64,000 nucleotides of DNA from Lachnospiraceae bacterium (GTDB lineage: Bacteria > Bacillota > Clostridia > Lachnospirales > Lachnospiraceae), in NCBI GenBank assembly GCA_910574195.1, contig CAJTBF010000002.1, positions 62,001 through 126,000 of the forward strand, read 5' to 3'. The position numbers and the translations under genes were made by a program. Positions 1 to 8,605 of the stretch are shown here, one piece after another; within the stretch, counting starts at the first letter, position 1, and each line of letters begins with the position of its first letter. Below the pieces are notes generated by a model. That model did not search any database, was not told where the DNA came from, and was given only the letters and a program-made list of their open reading frames with translations.

Positions 1-1
1 T

Positions 2-1174
2 AACAGTAAAGTCCGGTTCCTTGGACGAAGCATGGAGCTGGGCGTATCGGAAGATATGCTGGGCCGCGTCTTTGACGGACTGGGCCGTCCCATTGACGAC
101 GGACCGGAGATTCTGCCGGATGCAAGAATGGATATCAATGGTCTGCCGATGAATCCGGCGGCGAGAAGCTATCCGGAGGAATTTATTCAGACGGGTGTTT
201 CTGCGATTGACGGTTTGAATACGCTGGTTCGTGGACAGAAGCTGCCGATTTTCTCGGCTTCCGGTCTGCCCCACTCCCAGTTGGCCGCACAGATTGCAAG
301 ACAGGCAAAAGTATTGGGAACGGAAGAGAACTTTGCGGTTGTATTTGCCGCGATGGGTATTACGTTTGAGGAATCCAATTTCTTCATCGAAAGTTTTAAG
401 GAAACCGGTGCCATTGACCGTACTGTTTTGTTTATCAATCTGGCAAACGATCCGGCCATTGAGCGTATTGCAACGCCGAAGATGGCGCTGACGGCGGCAG
501 AATATCTGGCGTTTGAAAAAGATATGCATGTGTTGGTTATTCTGACAGATATTACGAACTATGCGGATGCACTGCGTGAGGTATCCGCGGCCCGTAAGGA
601 AGTGCCGGGGCGCCGTGGTTATCCGGGATATATGTATACGGACCTTGCCACACTCTATGAGAGAGCCGGGCGGCAGAACGGGAAAAAAGGAAGTATTACC
701 ATGATTCCGATTCTGACTATGCCGGAGGACGACAAGACGCATCCGATTCCGGACTTGACCGGGTATATTACAGAGGGTCAGATCATTCTGAGCCGTGACT
801 TATACAGAAAAGGAATTGCACCGCCGATCGACGTATTGCCGTCTCTGTCCCGTTTGAAGGATAAGGGAATCGGAGAAGGAAAAACCCGTGCAGATCATGC
901 CAATACAATGAATCAGCTATTTTCTGCTTATGCGCGTGGAAAAGATGCGAAAGAATTGATGGTGATCCTGGGTGAAGCTGCGTTGACGGAGATTGACCTG
1001 ATCTATGCAAAGTTTGCGGATGCATTTGAGAATGAGTACGTGTCGCAGGGATATACTGCTGACCGCGGGATTGAGGAAACTTTGGAGATTGGATGGAAAT
1101 TACTCTCCATGCTGCCGAGAACGGAATTGAAACGTATCGATGACAAATTCCTGGATCAATATTATCAGGGATAA
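2..1174 (+). CDS. atpB: V-type ATP synthase subunit B (5' end missing)
   Basis: This is the non-catalytic nucleotide-binding B subunit of the V1 sector of a V/A-type ATPase, which couples ATP to H+ or Na+ movement across the membrane. The reading frame is open from the left edge (position 2), so only the C-terminal part, about 390 residues, is present. The family signature is clear: [19 protein letters not shown], the degenerate P-loop region [10 protein letters not shown], then [14 protein letters not shown] and [14 protein letters not shown]. Subunit D follows in the same direction, as in other clostridial V-ATPase operons; the 89-bp gap before it is somewhat long for this operon type. The remaining subunits would lie to the left of the window. 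Confidence 0.95.
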   Translation, partial: NSKVRFLGRSMELGVSEDMLGRVFDGLGRPIDDGPEILPDARMDINGLPMNPAARSYPEEFIQTGVSAIDGLNTLVRGQKLPIFSASGLPHSQLAAQIARQAKVLGTEENFAVVFAAMGITFEESNFFIESFKETGAIDRTVLFINLANDPAIERIATPKMALTAAEYLAFEKDMHVLVILTDITNYADALREVSAARKEVPGRRGYPGYMYTDLATLYERAGRQNGKKGSITMIPILTMPEDDKTHPIPDLTGYITEGQIILSRDLYRKGIAPPIDVLPSLSRLKDKGIGEGKTRADHANTMNQLFSAYARGKDAKELMVILGEAALTEIDLIYAKFADAFENEYVSQGYTADRGIEETLEIGWKLLSMLPRTELKRIDDKFLDQYYQG

Positions 1175-1263
1175 AAAGAAATCGTGTAATGGTTCCATCT
1201 CCGGCGTGAACGGATTTGGACGGTTACAGATCGTCAGCAGAATAGAAGGAGAGGTGATTCCAT

Positions 1264-1920
1264 TTGGCATCTACACAGGTAAATCCTACCCGTATGGAGC
1301 TGACTCGTATGAAGAAAAAGCGTATTACGGCCATTCGTGGGCATAAACTTCTGAAGGATAAACGGGATGAGCTGATGCGTCAGTATCTGGATCTGGTACG
1401 GGAGAATATGGAAGTACGGAAACGGGTAGAGGCAGGAATTCTTTCTGCCAATAAAAATTTCGTGATCGCCAAAGCAGGAATGTCGGAAGCCGCATTGAAT
1501 ACGGCATTGATGGCGCCCAAGCAGGAGATTAATCTGGTTGCGGGGGAGAAGAATGTCATGAGTGTCAATATTCCGACATTTGAATATAAGACAAGGACGG
1601 CGGATGAGAATGATATCTATTCTTATGGTTTTGCATTTACTTCCAGCGACCTGGACGGGGCGGTAAAATCTCTGGCAGATATTCTGCCGGATATGATCCG
1701 GCTTGCAGAATGCGAGAAGGCATGTCAGCTTATGGCGGCGGAGATTGAAAAGACAAGACGGCGTGTAAACGCCCTGGAACATGTGATTATTCCGGAGGCA
1801 GAGGCAAATATCAAATATATTACCATGAAGCTGGATGAGAATGAAAGAAGTACACAGATCCGGTTGATGAAGGTAAAAGATATGATGTTGGAAGAGGCAC
1901 ATAAGTATTCCGAAAAATAG
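1264..1920 (+). CDS. atpD: V-type ATP synthase subunit D
   Basis: This is the central-stalk D subunit, which links the V1 hexamer to the membrane rotor. The protein is 218 residues, a normal length, and begins MASTQVNPTRMELTRMKKK, a typical subunit D N-terminus. Two long helical regions (about residues 10-70 and 140-215) match the antiparallel coiled coil of the family. I use a TTG start because AGGAGAGGTG lies at 1247-1256, about 7 nt upstream, and no in-frame ATG exists before Met11. It is the last gene of the V-ATPase operon, since a terminator-like hairpin follows. Confidence 0.93.
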   Translation: MASTQVNPTRMELTRMKKKRITAIRGHKLLKDKRDELMRQYLDLVRENMEVRKRVEAGILSANKNFVIAKAGMSEAALNTALMAPKQEINLVAGEKNVMSVNIPTFEYKTRTADENDIYSYGFAFTSSDLDGAVKSLADILPDMIRLAECEKACQLMAAEIEKTRRRVNALEHVIIPEAEANIKYITMKLDENERSTQIRLMKVKDMMLEEAHKYSEK

Positions 1921-1932
1921 AAAGATAAAATA

Positions 1933-1988
1933 ACGGCGGGGCTGCTGCATAGCGACGATAATTCGATTCTGTGGCGGCTCCGTTTTTT
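1933..1988 (+). terminator. probable rho-independent terminator of the V-ATPase operon
   Basis: ACGG and GGCTGC on the left pair with GCGGCT and CCGT on the right (one 3-nt bulge, two G-U pairs), followed by a run of six T at 1983-1988. The stem is imperfect, so confidence is moderate. Confidence 0.55.
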
Positions 1989-1997
1989 CGTACCATC

Positions 1998-2031
1998 GTA
2001 TGTGGGCCGACGGCAGGTTTTCTGTTTTTTA
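1998..2031 (+). repeat. member of a 37-nt hairpin repeat family
   Basis: The segment begins GTATGTGG and carries GCC-GAC-GGC followed by a T-rich tail. It is related to copies at 22142, 22185, 38882 and 58742. It is the most divergent copy. Confidence 0.4.
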
Positions 2032-2096
2032 GTACCAAAACGGGGGATGGATGCATACAATAGAAATATAATTTGTTTTGGAATGGAAGTGGAAGT

Positions 2097-2684
2097 ATGG
2101 GTGAAAAACTGCCGTTTTACATGGCGTATCCGATGCCGTTTTTATTTGATGAGGAACAGATAGAGCGAAGAGATTACGAATATATGAAAAGCCTTTATCC
2201 GGACGCGGCGAAAAGAATCCTGCCGTATGTGGAGGAAGAGTGTGATCGCTGGAAAGATCCATGCAGCATGATTTATGATGAATATCCGGACCGTCTGCAG
2301 CTTCGGCTGATGTGCGGGAGGATTTATGACAGGGTAAAGGAAAAAGAGAGGGCGTTGTACGGAACGGAATATGAGGAAAACAGCGGGCGGCAGACCATAC
2401 AGGAGCAGTCATTTTTGGGGGTAGAAGAACTGCATTTGCTTCGAAAAGCAGGAGAGCATGGGAAGAAATTTTTCCAGGAAGACGAAAAAGATATATCAGA
2501 GAGAAAAGACGGACAAAAGAAGAGACCGCTAAAACGATCGAAACAGCTTTACGATTTGATTGAGGTGATGCTGTATCAGGAGTTGTACCGACGCAGAGCA
2601 GAAGAAAGACGGGAAAAAAGGAAGTTTACACCGGGTTATGAAGCACCGCCGTTCCCTTTGCCAAAGGAAAAGATGGAATTATGA
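2097..2684 (+). CDS. conserved hypothetical protein
   Basis: I do not recognise a named domain. The 195-residue product is soluble and strongly charged. An N-terminal part (MAYPMPFLFDEEQIERRDYEYMKSLY) is followed by a helical region with DRLQLRLMCGRIYDRVKEKE, a Lys/Glu-rich linker (about residues 85-140), and a C-terminal segment ending in a Pro-rich tail (APPFPLPKEK). No signal peptide or membrane segment is visible. The ATG at 2097 is preceded by GGAAGTGGAAGT. A further upstream TTG (2073) and a downstream ATG (2121) are possible. The gene stands alone between the V-ATPase terminator and the promoter of the shikimate kinase-family gene. Confidence 0.7.
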   Translation: MGEKLPFYMAYPMPFLFDEEQIERRDYEYMKSLYPDAAKRILPYVEEECDRWKDPCSMIYDEYPDRLQLRLMCGRIYDRVKEKERALYGTEYEENSGRQTIQEQSFLGVEELHLLRKAGEHGKKFFQEDEKDISERKDGQKKRPLKRSKQLYDLIEVMLYQELYRRRAEERREKRKFTPGYEAPPFPLPKEKMEL

Positions 2685-2691
2685 GAGGGAT

Positions 2692-2720
2692 TTTACGGAA
2701 CGAAGAAAATGTGCTATAAT
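2692..2720 (+). promoter_or_regulatory. sigma-A promoter of the shikimate kinase-family gene
   Basis: TTTACG (2692-2697), a 17-bp spacer and TATAAT (2715-2720) preceded by an extended -10 TGC. The leader is about 100 nt. Confidence 0.75.
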
Positions 2721-2825
2721 TCTGAAAGGGAAACAGTAAGGGATATCCAGGTAATATCTAACGGGACATTTGTAGATCAATTCGAATAGAAATTCGCAAA
2801 AAAGACAGCAGGGTGGAAATTACAC

Positions 2826-3338
2826 ATGAGAAAAAGGAATCTTATTTTTATTGGTATGCCGGCGGCCGGAAAAAGCACGATCGGTGTAGTGGTGGCAAAA
2901 CGTCTGGGGATGCGTTTTCTGGACACGGATCTTTTGATACAGGAGCAGGAAGGGATGCTTCTGCGTGAGATTATAAGAAAAGTGGGAGAGGAAGGATTTC
3001 AGCAGATTGAGAACCAGGTGAACCGGGATGTGCAGACAGAAAATTCTGTGATTTCACCGGGAGGAAGCGTGGTTTACTGTGAGGAGGCAATGCAGCATTT
3101 TAAAGAGAACGGAACGGTAGTTTATCTCCAAATCTCCTATGAAACGATCCGCCGGAGGATCAAAGATCCAAAGAAGCGAGGAGTTTTGCTGCGGCCGGGA
3201 CAGAGTCTGAAAGATTTATATGAAGAAAGAATTCCTCTTTTTGAAAAATATGCGGATCTTACGGTTTGTGAAGACGGACTTCCAATCGAACAAACGATAG
3301 AAGCCGTTTTAGAGGTAGTAGAAAAAAGCAAATTATAA
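2826..3338 (+). CDS. aroK: shikimate kinase-family protein
   Basis: This is a P-loop kinase of the shikimate kinase family (ATP-dependent 3-phosphorylation of shikimate on the chorismate pathway), 170 residues, normal length. Visible are Walker A GMPAAGKST (10-18), the DTD motif (about 34-36), RGVLL in the lid and the ERIPLFEKYAD segment that carries the second substrate Arg. Two substrate-site positions are altered. The FRxxE motif reads FQQIE, so the shikimate-binding Arg (Arg58 of the M. tuberculosis enzyme) is Gln. The GGG motif reads GGS. It may therefore be a paralogue with another substrate. It is monocistronic behind its own promoter. Confidence 0.75.
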   Translation: MRKRNLIFIGMPAAGKSTIGVVVAKRLGMRFLDTDLLIQEQEGMLLREIIRKVGEEGFQQIENQVNRDVQTENSVISPGGSVVYCEEAMQHFKENGTVVYLQISYETIRRRIKDPKKRGVLLRPGQSLKDLYEERIPLFEKYADLTVCEDGLPIEQTIEAVLEVVEKSKL

Positions 3339-3390
3339 CAGAAATATGAACAAAAATTTACAATTATTACGATATCAAAGAAAAAAAGAT

Positions 3391-3418
3391 TTTACAAATC
3401 CTGATTTTGTGGTATACT
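3391..3418 (+). promoter_or_regulatory. sigma-A promoter of murA
   Basis: TTTACA (3391-3396), a 16-bp spacer and TATACT (3413-3418). The predicted start is near 3425, giving an untranslated leader of about 180 nt in which I see no known RNA motif. Confidence 0.75.
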
Positions 3419-3608
3419 ATATTCGCCTTTTAGACATTTTATGAATAGGCATGAGTCTTTAAGGAGATTTTCGTTGTTATAGAAAGAGGATTATATTTGC
3501 TGCATTTTGTCGTTTGACCGGCGGGATGCAGGGAAGATGTTATTGTACCAGGAGGATGCTGCATGGTATGGACGGTAACATCATAATATCGGATAATCGA
3601 GGTGCGAG

Positions 3609-4901
3609 ATGGAGCAGTATGTAATAAAGGGTGGGAGTCCGCTGGTCGGAGAGGTAGAGATTGGCGGTGCAAAGAATGCGGCACTTGCAATTCTGGCAGC
3701 AGCGATCATGACAGATGAGACGGTTTTGATTGATAATCTGCCGAATGTAAATGATATCAATGTGATGCTGGAGGCCATTTCAGGCATTGGCGCAAGTGTG
3801 CAGAGACTGGATGACCATACGGTGAAGATCAATGGAAGTACCATTACAGATTTCAATATCGAGTATGATTTTATTAAAAAGATCAGGGCGTCCTATTATC
3901 TGCTGGGCGCGTTGCTTGGAAAGTATAAGAAAGCAGAAGTCGCACTTCCGGGAGGCTGTAATATCGGGAGCCGTCCCATTGATCAGCATTTAAAGGGGTT
4001 TCGCAGGCTGGGAGCAGATGTGGACATTGAACATGGGAAGATCGTTGCGGAGGCGGAGCATTTAAGAGGAACCCATCTGTATTTTGATGTGGTGACCGTA
4101 GGAGCGACGATCAATGTTATGATGGCGGCCGCTATGTCCGAAGGTGTTACGATTATGGAGAATGTGGCAAAAGAGCCGCATGTGGTGGACGTCGCTAACT
4201 TTTTAAACAGTATGGGTGCGAATATCCGCGGCGCAGGAACGGATGTGATCCGAATCAAAGGGGTGCGTTCTCTGCATAAGACCGAGTATTCCATTATCCC
4301 GGATCAGATTGAGGCGGGAACCTTTATGTTTGCAGCGGCGGCGACCAAAGGGGACGTTACGGTTCTCCATGTGATTCCCAAGCATCTGGATGCCACGATT
4401 TCCAAATTAATTGATATTGGCTGTGAAATCAGAGAATTCGATGATGCCGTTCGCGTGATTGCGAAAGGAAGACTTCGGAGTACGCAGGTAAAGACACTGC
4501 CATATCCGGGATATCCCACGGATATGCAGCCACAGATCGGCGTAGCGTTGGCATTGGCCAGAGGGACCAGTGTGATTACGGAAAGTATCTTTGAGAACAG
4601 ATTTAAGTATCTGGATGAATTGGCCAGAATGGGCGCTGTGATTAAAGTGGAAGGAAATTCTGCCACCATTGAAGGTGTGGAAAAATTATCCGGAACAAGA
4701 ATCAGTGCGCCGGATCTGCGCGCAGGGGCGGCGTTGTGTATTGCCGGGCTTGCTACGGACGGAATTACGATTATTGATGATATCAAGTATATCCAGCGTG
4801 GATACGAACGTTTCGAAGAGAAACTCCGAGGTCTGGGCGGAATGATTGAAAAGGTGTCCAGTGAAAAAGAGATCAAGAAATTTACGTTGAAAGTTAGTTA
4901 A
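3609..4901 (+). CDS. murA: UDP-N-acetylglucosamine 1-carboxyvinyltransferase
   Basis: This enzyme transfers enolpyruvate from PEP to UDP-GlcNAc, the first committed step of peptidoglycan synthesis, in the cytoplasm. The 430-residue length is typical. The N-terminus (GGSPLVGEVEIGGAKNAAL) carries the conserved KN pair. The loop PGGCNIGSRPIDQH holds the PEP-reactive, fosfomycin-target Cys at residue 117. YPTDMQPQ and FENRFKYLDELARMG are further family motifs. The ATG at 3609 is preceded by GAGGTGCGAG. The gene is transcribed alone; a new promoter follows its stop for metK. Confidence 0.96.
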   Translation: MEQYVIKGGSPLVGEVEIGGAKNAALAILAAAIMTDETVLIDNLPNVNDINVMLEAISGIGASVQRLDDHTVKINGSTITDFNIEYDFIKKIRASYYLLGALLGKYKKAEVALPGGCNIGSRPIDQHLKGFRRLGADVDIEHGKIVAEAEHLRGTHLYFDVVTVGATINVMMAAAMSEGVTIMENVAKEPHVVDVANFLNSMGANIRGAGTDVIRIKGVRSLHKTEYSIIPDQIEAGTFMFAAAATKGDVTVLHVIPKHLDATISKLIDIGCEIREFDDAVRVIAKGRLRSTQVKTLPYPGYPTDMQPQIGVALALARGTSVITESIFENRFKYLDELARMGAVIKVEGNSATIEGVEKLSGTRISAPDLRAGAALCIAGLATDGITIIDDIKYIQRGYERFEEKLRGLGGMIEKVSSEKEIKKFTLKVS

Positions 4902-4907
4902 ATTATA

Positions 4908-4936
4908 TTGACAATTTCGTTCCTACGGTGTAAAGT
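4908..4936 (+). promoter_or_regulatory. sigma-A promoter of the SAM riboswitch-metK unit
   Basis: TTGACA (4908-4913), a 17-bp spacer and TAAAGT (4931-4936), starting a few bases after the murA stop. Confidence 0.7.
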
Positions 4937-4998
4937 TTTAAGTGTATCACAGGATAGGAAGATCTGTGATATTCGAATAATTGCATAATGTAGACTTT

Positions 4999-5101
4999 CT
5001 CTTATTCAGAGCAGTGGAGATACAAAGGATCTGTGAAGCTGCGGCAACCCCGAAAAACAGGAAGGTGCCAACCTGAGCGAGTAAATCGAACAATAAGAGG
5101 A
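4999..5101 (+). promoter_or_regulatory. SAM-I (S-box) riboswitch
   Basis: The outer P1 stem is CTCTTAT (4999-5005) with ATAAGAG (5093-5099). Conserved S-box blocks lie between: CAGAGCAGTGGAG, CTGTGAAGCTGCGGCAAC and AAGGTGCCAAC. A terminator hairpin follows at once, so SAM is expected to switch off metK by premature termination. Confidence 0.92.
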
Positions 5102-5116
5102 TTGTCAGCGTATACG

Positions 5117-5145
5117 ACAGTCCGCTTTTTGTGGACTGTTTTTTA
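5117..5145 (+). terminator. terminator of the SAM-I riboswitch expression platform
   Basis: ACAGTCC (5117-5123) pairs with GGACTGT (5133-5139), followed by a T run to 5144. Confidence 0.88.
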
Positions 5146-5300
5146 TGATATAGGAAACTTCGTTCCCTATATCACAAAAACCCTCCGGGGGATGCGCACT
5201 CGCGCGAAGAGGAATTATGTCGCAAGCGACTGCGCTCGGCGCGAGAATGTGCCAAGTCACATTCTTTATTTTGATGTGGGAAATTTTGTCCCTATATCAT
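5145..5300 (+). repeat. 156-bp palindromic intergenic element
   Basis: The left end begins ATGATATAGG and the right end finishes CCTATATCAT. Each end is itself a small hairpin. The centre holds further stems, such as GTCGC-AA-GCGAC and GCACTCGCGCG with CGCGAGAATGTGC. It contains no gene and sits between the riboswitch terminator and the metK ribosome-binding site, so it must be in the metK mRNA. Confidence 0.65.
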
Positions 5301-5365
5301 CCGGTATAAAAAGCGGGAGCCGAATAATTACAGAGAAAGCGCCAATAAGAAAAGGAGAGATTGAC

Positions 5366-6568
5366 ATGGAAAAACGGTTATTTACGTCAGAATCAGTGAC
5401 AGAAGGACACCCGGACAAGATGTGTGATCAGATTTCGGATGCGATCCTGGACGCATTGTTTGCGCAGGATCCGATGAGCCGTGTGGCATGTGAGACGGCT
5501 ACAACGACAGGACTTGTTCTGGTAATGGGAGAAATCACGACGAAAGCGTATGTGGACATGCAGAAAATTGTACGTGATACGATTAAAGAGATTGGTTATG
5601 ATAAAAGTGAATATGGGTTTGATGCTGAAACCTGCGGCGTCGTTACGGCCATTGACGAGCAGTCTGCCGATATTGCGCTGGGTGTAGATAAAGCGCTGGA
5701 AGCAAAAGAAGCGGTGAGAGCCGGAAAAGTGACGGAGGAGGAGATTGCGGCGATTGGCGCCGGAGATCAGGGGATGATGTTCGGATATGCATCCGACGAG
5801 ACCGAAGAATATATGCCGTATCCCATTGCGATGGCACATAAGCTGGCTTTGCAGCTTACGAAAATCAGAAAAGACGGGACGCTTCCCTATCTTCGTCCGG
5901 ACGGAAAAACGCAGGTTACGGTAGAATACGATGAGGAAGGAATTCCGAAGCGTCTGGATGCAGTGGTTCTTTCCACACAGCATGATCCGGATGTGACGCA
6001 GGAGCAGATTGCAGCAGATATCAGGAAACATGTATTTGATGTGATTATCCCGGCAGAGATGGTGGATGATCAGACAAAGTTCTTTGTCAATCCTACCGGC
6101 CGGTTTGTGATCGGCGGCCCGCATGGTGACAGCGGACTGACCGGAAGGAAGATCATTGTGGACACCTATGGTGGTATGGCCCGTCATGGCGGCGGCGCTT
6201 TTTCCGGAAAAGACTGTACAAAGGTAGACCGTTCCGCTGCCTATGCGGCACGGTACGCAGCAAAGAATATCGTGGCGGCAGGGCTGGCCAGAAAATGTGA
6301 GATTCAGCTTTCCTATGCCATCGGAGTGGCGGAACCGACTTCGATCATGGTGGAGACGTTTGGCACCGGAAAGGTATCAGACGACCGGTTGGTAGAGATT
6401 ATCCGGGAAAACTTTGACATGCGTCCGGCGGGCATCATTCAGATGCTGGATCTGCGGCGTCCGATCTACAAACAGACCGCGGCTTACGGGCATTTTGGAA
6501 GAAACGATCTGGATCTGCCCTGGGAGAAACTGGATAAAGTGGAAGCGTTGAAAGCATATTTGAAATAG
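5366..6568 (+). CDS. metK: S-adenosylmethionine synthetase
   Basis: MetK makes S-adenosylmethionine from methionine and ATP. The 400-residue protein starts [20 protein letters not shown] and has the family motifs [25 protein letters not shown] and [21 protein letters not shown] choose the ATG at 5366 because AAAGGAGAG sits at 5351-5359. The frame is open back to 5033, but that stretch is riboswitch and palindromic element and has no family similarity. Expression should be controlled by the SAM-I riboswitch at 4999-5145, a direct end-product feedback. Confidence 0.97.
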   Translation: MEKRLFTSESVTEGHPDKMCDQISDAILDALFAQDPMSRVACETATTTGLVLVMGEITTKAYVDMQKIVRDTIKEIGYDKSEYGFDAETCGVVTAIDEQSADIALGVDKALEAKEAVRAGKVTEEEIAAIGAGDQGMMFGYASDETEEYMPYPIAMAHKLALQLTKIRKDGTLPYLRPDGKTQVTVEYDEEGIPKRLDAVVLSTQHDPDVTQEQIAADIRKHVFDVIIPAEMVDDQTKFFVNPTGRFVIGGPHGDSGLTGRKIIVDTYGGMARHGGGAFSGKDCTKVDRSAAYAARYAAKNIVAAGLARKCEIQLSYAIGVAEPTSIMVETFGTGKVSDDRLVEIIRENFDMRPAGIIQMLDLRRPIYKQTAAYGHFGRNDLDLPWEKLDKVEALKAYLK

Positions 6569-6579
6569 GGTCATGTTTT

Positions 6580-6609
6580 CACGGAATGCACAGTCTGGCG
6601 CATTCCGTG
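6580..6609 (+). repeat. hairpin repeat, CACGGAATGC family
   Basis: CACGGAATGC (6580-6589) is exactly inverted as GCATTCCGTG (6600-6609). The same sequence with few changes occurs at 23729-23754. No T run follows, so it is not an ordinary terminator. Confidence 0.6.
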
Positions 6610-6671
6610 AGAATAGACTTACGCAGCGAAGACTTGCGTAGCGACAACCTATAAAATTTCAATAAAACAAA

Positions 6672-6704
6672 GGGCGGGCATCTTGCGGTGCCGGCCCTTT
6701 TTAT
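6672..6704 (+). terminator. metK terminator
   Basis: GGGCGGGCATC and GGTGCCGGCCC pair around TTGC with one bulge, followed by TTTTTAT. Confidence 0.85.
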
Positions 6705-6760
6705 GTTACTGTTAAAAGAAGAGTATTTCCGGTGATTTTTGAGAGAAAGGCGAGAAGAGC

Positions 6761-7816
6761 ATGAAGCTGAAGACAAAATTGATCATTGCGTTTATGGTAA
6801 TGCTGATCCTGCCGACGGGCTTTCTGATGTTCGCAAGGCACATATTTGAACCAAAGGAAGTAGGAGAGTTTCAGCAGATGTTCCTGCTGATTATATTTTT
6901 TACCGCGGCATTGCTGGTATATTGGGTATATCGCACGGTTTCCGTACCTTTGGCAAAACTGCAGGTTGCGGCCCGAAATATCAAGGAAGGCAATCTGGAT
7001 TTTGAAATTACGGCGGACGCGGACGACGAATTCGGGGAACTCTGTCAGGACTTTGAAGAGATGCGGTTACGTCTGAAAGCGAATGCAGAGGAAAAAGTGG
7101 AATATGATAAGGAGAATAAAGAACTGATCAGTAATATTTCTCATGATCTGAAGACGCCGATCACGGCCATCAAAGGATATGTGGAAGGAATTATGGACGG
7201 GGTAGCAGATACGCCGGAAAAGATGGATAAATATATCAAGACAATTTATAATAAAGCCAATGAGATGGATTTGCTGATCAATGAACTGACGCTGTATTCC
7301 AAAATAGATACAAACCGGATTCCTTATAATTTTACAACCATTTCCGCGAAGCAGTATTTTCTGGACTGTGCGGAAGATCTGTATATGGAGTTAGAAGCAA
7401 AGGGGGTGGAATTTGAATATCGGAATTATCTGGAGGAAGATTCCAAGGTGATCGTGGATCCGGAGCAGCTTCGAAGGGTAATCAATAATATTGTTTCCAA
7501 CTCTTTGAAATATATGGATAAGCCGAAAGGCAAGGTCACGATGAATTTAAAGGATGTGGGAGATTTTATTCAGGTAGAACTGGGAGATAACGGAAAAGGG
7601 ATTGCCGCCAAAGATCTGCCCTATATATTTGATCGTTTCTATCGGACGGACGCCTCCCGGAACTCTTCGAAAGGCGGAAGCGGAATCGGGCTTTCTATCG
7701 TGAAGAAGATTGTAGAAGAACACGGGGGCAATATTTGGGGAACCAGTGAGGAAGGGGAAGGAACCATAATGTATTTTGTGGTGAGAAAATATCAGGAGGT
7801 ACCAATGAATGAGTAA
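6761..7816 (+). CDS. two-component sensor histidine kinase (HAMP, class I)
   Basis: This membrane sensor kinase has 351 residues. Two membrane helices (about 7-24 and 41-58) enclose only a very short external loop, so it probably senses something in or near the membrane. A HAMP linker (about 58-110), a HisKA domain with SNISHDLKTPI (phospho-acceptor His128) and an HATPase_c domain with NNIVSNSLKY, DNGKGI, FDRFYR and GGSGIGLSIV follow. The stop overlaps the response regulator start by 8 nt. Kinase-before-regulator order is less usual for OmpR-type pairs. The signal is unknown. Confidence 0.9.
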   Translation: MKLKTKLIIAFMVMLILPTGFLMFARHIFEPKEVGEFQQMFLLIIFFTAALLVYWVYRTVSVPLAKLQVAARNIKEGNLDFEITADADDEFGELCQDFEEMRLRLKANAEEKVEYDKENKELISNISHDLKTPITAIKGYVEGIMDGVADTPEKMDKYIKTIYNKANEMDLLINELTLYSKIDTNRIPYNFTTISAKQYFLDCAEDLYMELEAKGVEFEYRNYLEEDSKVIVDPEQLRRVINNIVSNSLKYMDKPKGKVTMNLKDVGDFIQVELGDNGKGIAAKDLPYIFDRFYRTDASRNSSKGGSGIGLSIVKKIVEEHGGNIWGTSEEGEGTIMYFVVRKYQEVPMNE

Positions 7817-8501
7817 ACGAATTTTGATCATTGAGGATGAAGAAAGTATTGCAGATCTGGAAAAAGACTATCTGGAGCTGAGTAATTTTGAAGTGGAGGT
7901 TGCCAACGACGGGGAGACAGGTCTGAAACAGGCAATGGAAGCCGATTTTGATTTGATCATACTGGATCTGATGCTTCCGGGGGTGGACGGATTTGAGATC
8001 TGCCGTCAGGTTCGTGACAGTAAGAATACCCCGATTATTATGGTTTCAGCGAAAAAAGATGATATTGATAAAATCCGGGGGCTGGGACTGGGGGCCGATG
8101 ATTATATGACGAAACCGTTTAGTCCAAGTGAACTGGTAGCCAGAGTAAAAGCACATCTGGCACGATATGAGCGGCTGATTGGCAGCAACCGGGAGGAAAA
8201 TGAGATTATTGAAATCCGTGGATTGAAGATTGATACGACGGCCCGCCGGGTATGGGTAAACGGGGAAGAGAGATCCTTCACGACAAAGGAATTTGATCTG
8301 TTGACATTTCTGGCAGGACATCCGAATCATGTGTATACCAAGGAAGAATTATTCCGGGAAATCTGGGATATGGAATCCATCGGAGATATTGCCACGGTGA
8401 CGGTGCATATCAAAAAGATTCGGGAAAAGATTGAGTACGATACTTCCCATCCACAGTATATTGAGACCATCTGGGGAGTGGGATACCGGTTTAAGGTGTA
8501 A
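7809..8501 (+). CDS. OmpR/PhoB-family response regulator
   Basis: A 230-residue DNA-binding response regulator. The receiver domain (1-118) has the acidic pair near residues 10-11, the phospho-acceptor Asp53 in LILDLMLPG and Lys102 in MTKPF. The C-terminal winged helix (about 132-230) includes FTTKEFDLL and the closing ETIWGVGYRFKV. Its start lies inside the kinase gene, so the two are translationally coupled and form one system. Target genes cannot be told from the sequence. Confidence 0.93.
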   Translation: MSKRILIIEDEESIADLEKDYLELSNFEVEVANDGETGLKQAMEADFDLIILDLMLPGVDGFEICRQVRDSKNTPIIMVSAKKDDIDKIRGLGLGADDYMTKPFSPSELVARVKAHLARYERLIGSNREENEIIEIRGLKIDTTARRVWVNGEERSFTTKEFDLLTFLAGHPNHVYTKEELFREIWDMESIGDIATVTVHIKKIREKIEYDTSHPQYIETIWGVGYRFKV

Positions 8502-8605
8502 CGATATTTCTTTCACAGTATATGACATGGGGAAGAGTGAGAATGAGCTGCTTTTTGCAGCGGCTGACAGGGTGGTTTGTCCGGAGGCGGTAAGGAGGCA
8601 AGTGT

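Noticed and set aside
5033-5365. Open frame extending metK upstream by 111 codons
   Set aside because: It runs through the SAM riboswitch, its terminator and a palindromic element; the ribosome-binding site and the family N-terminus place the start at 5366.
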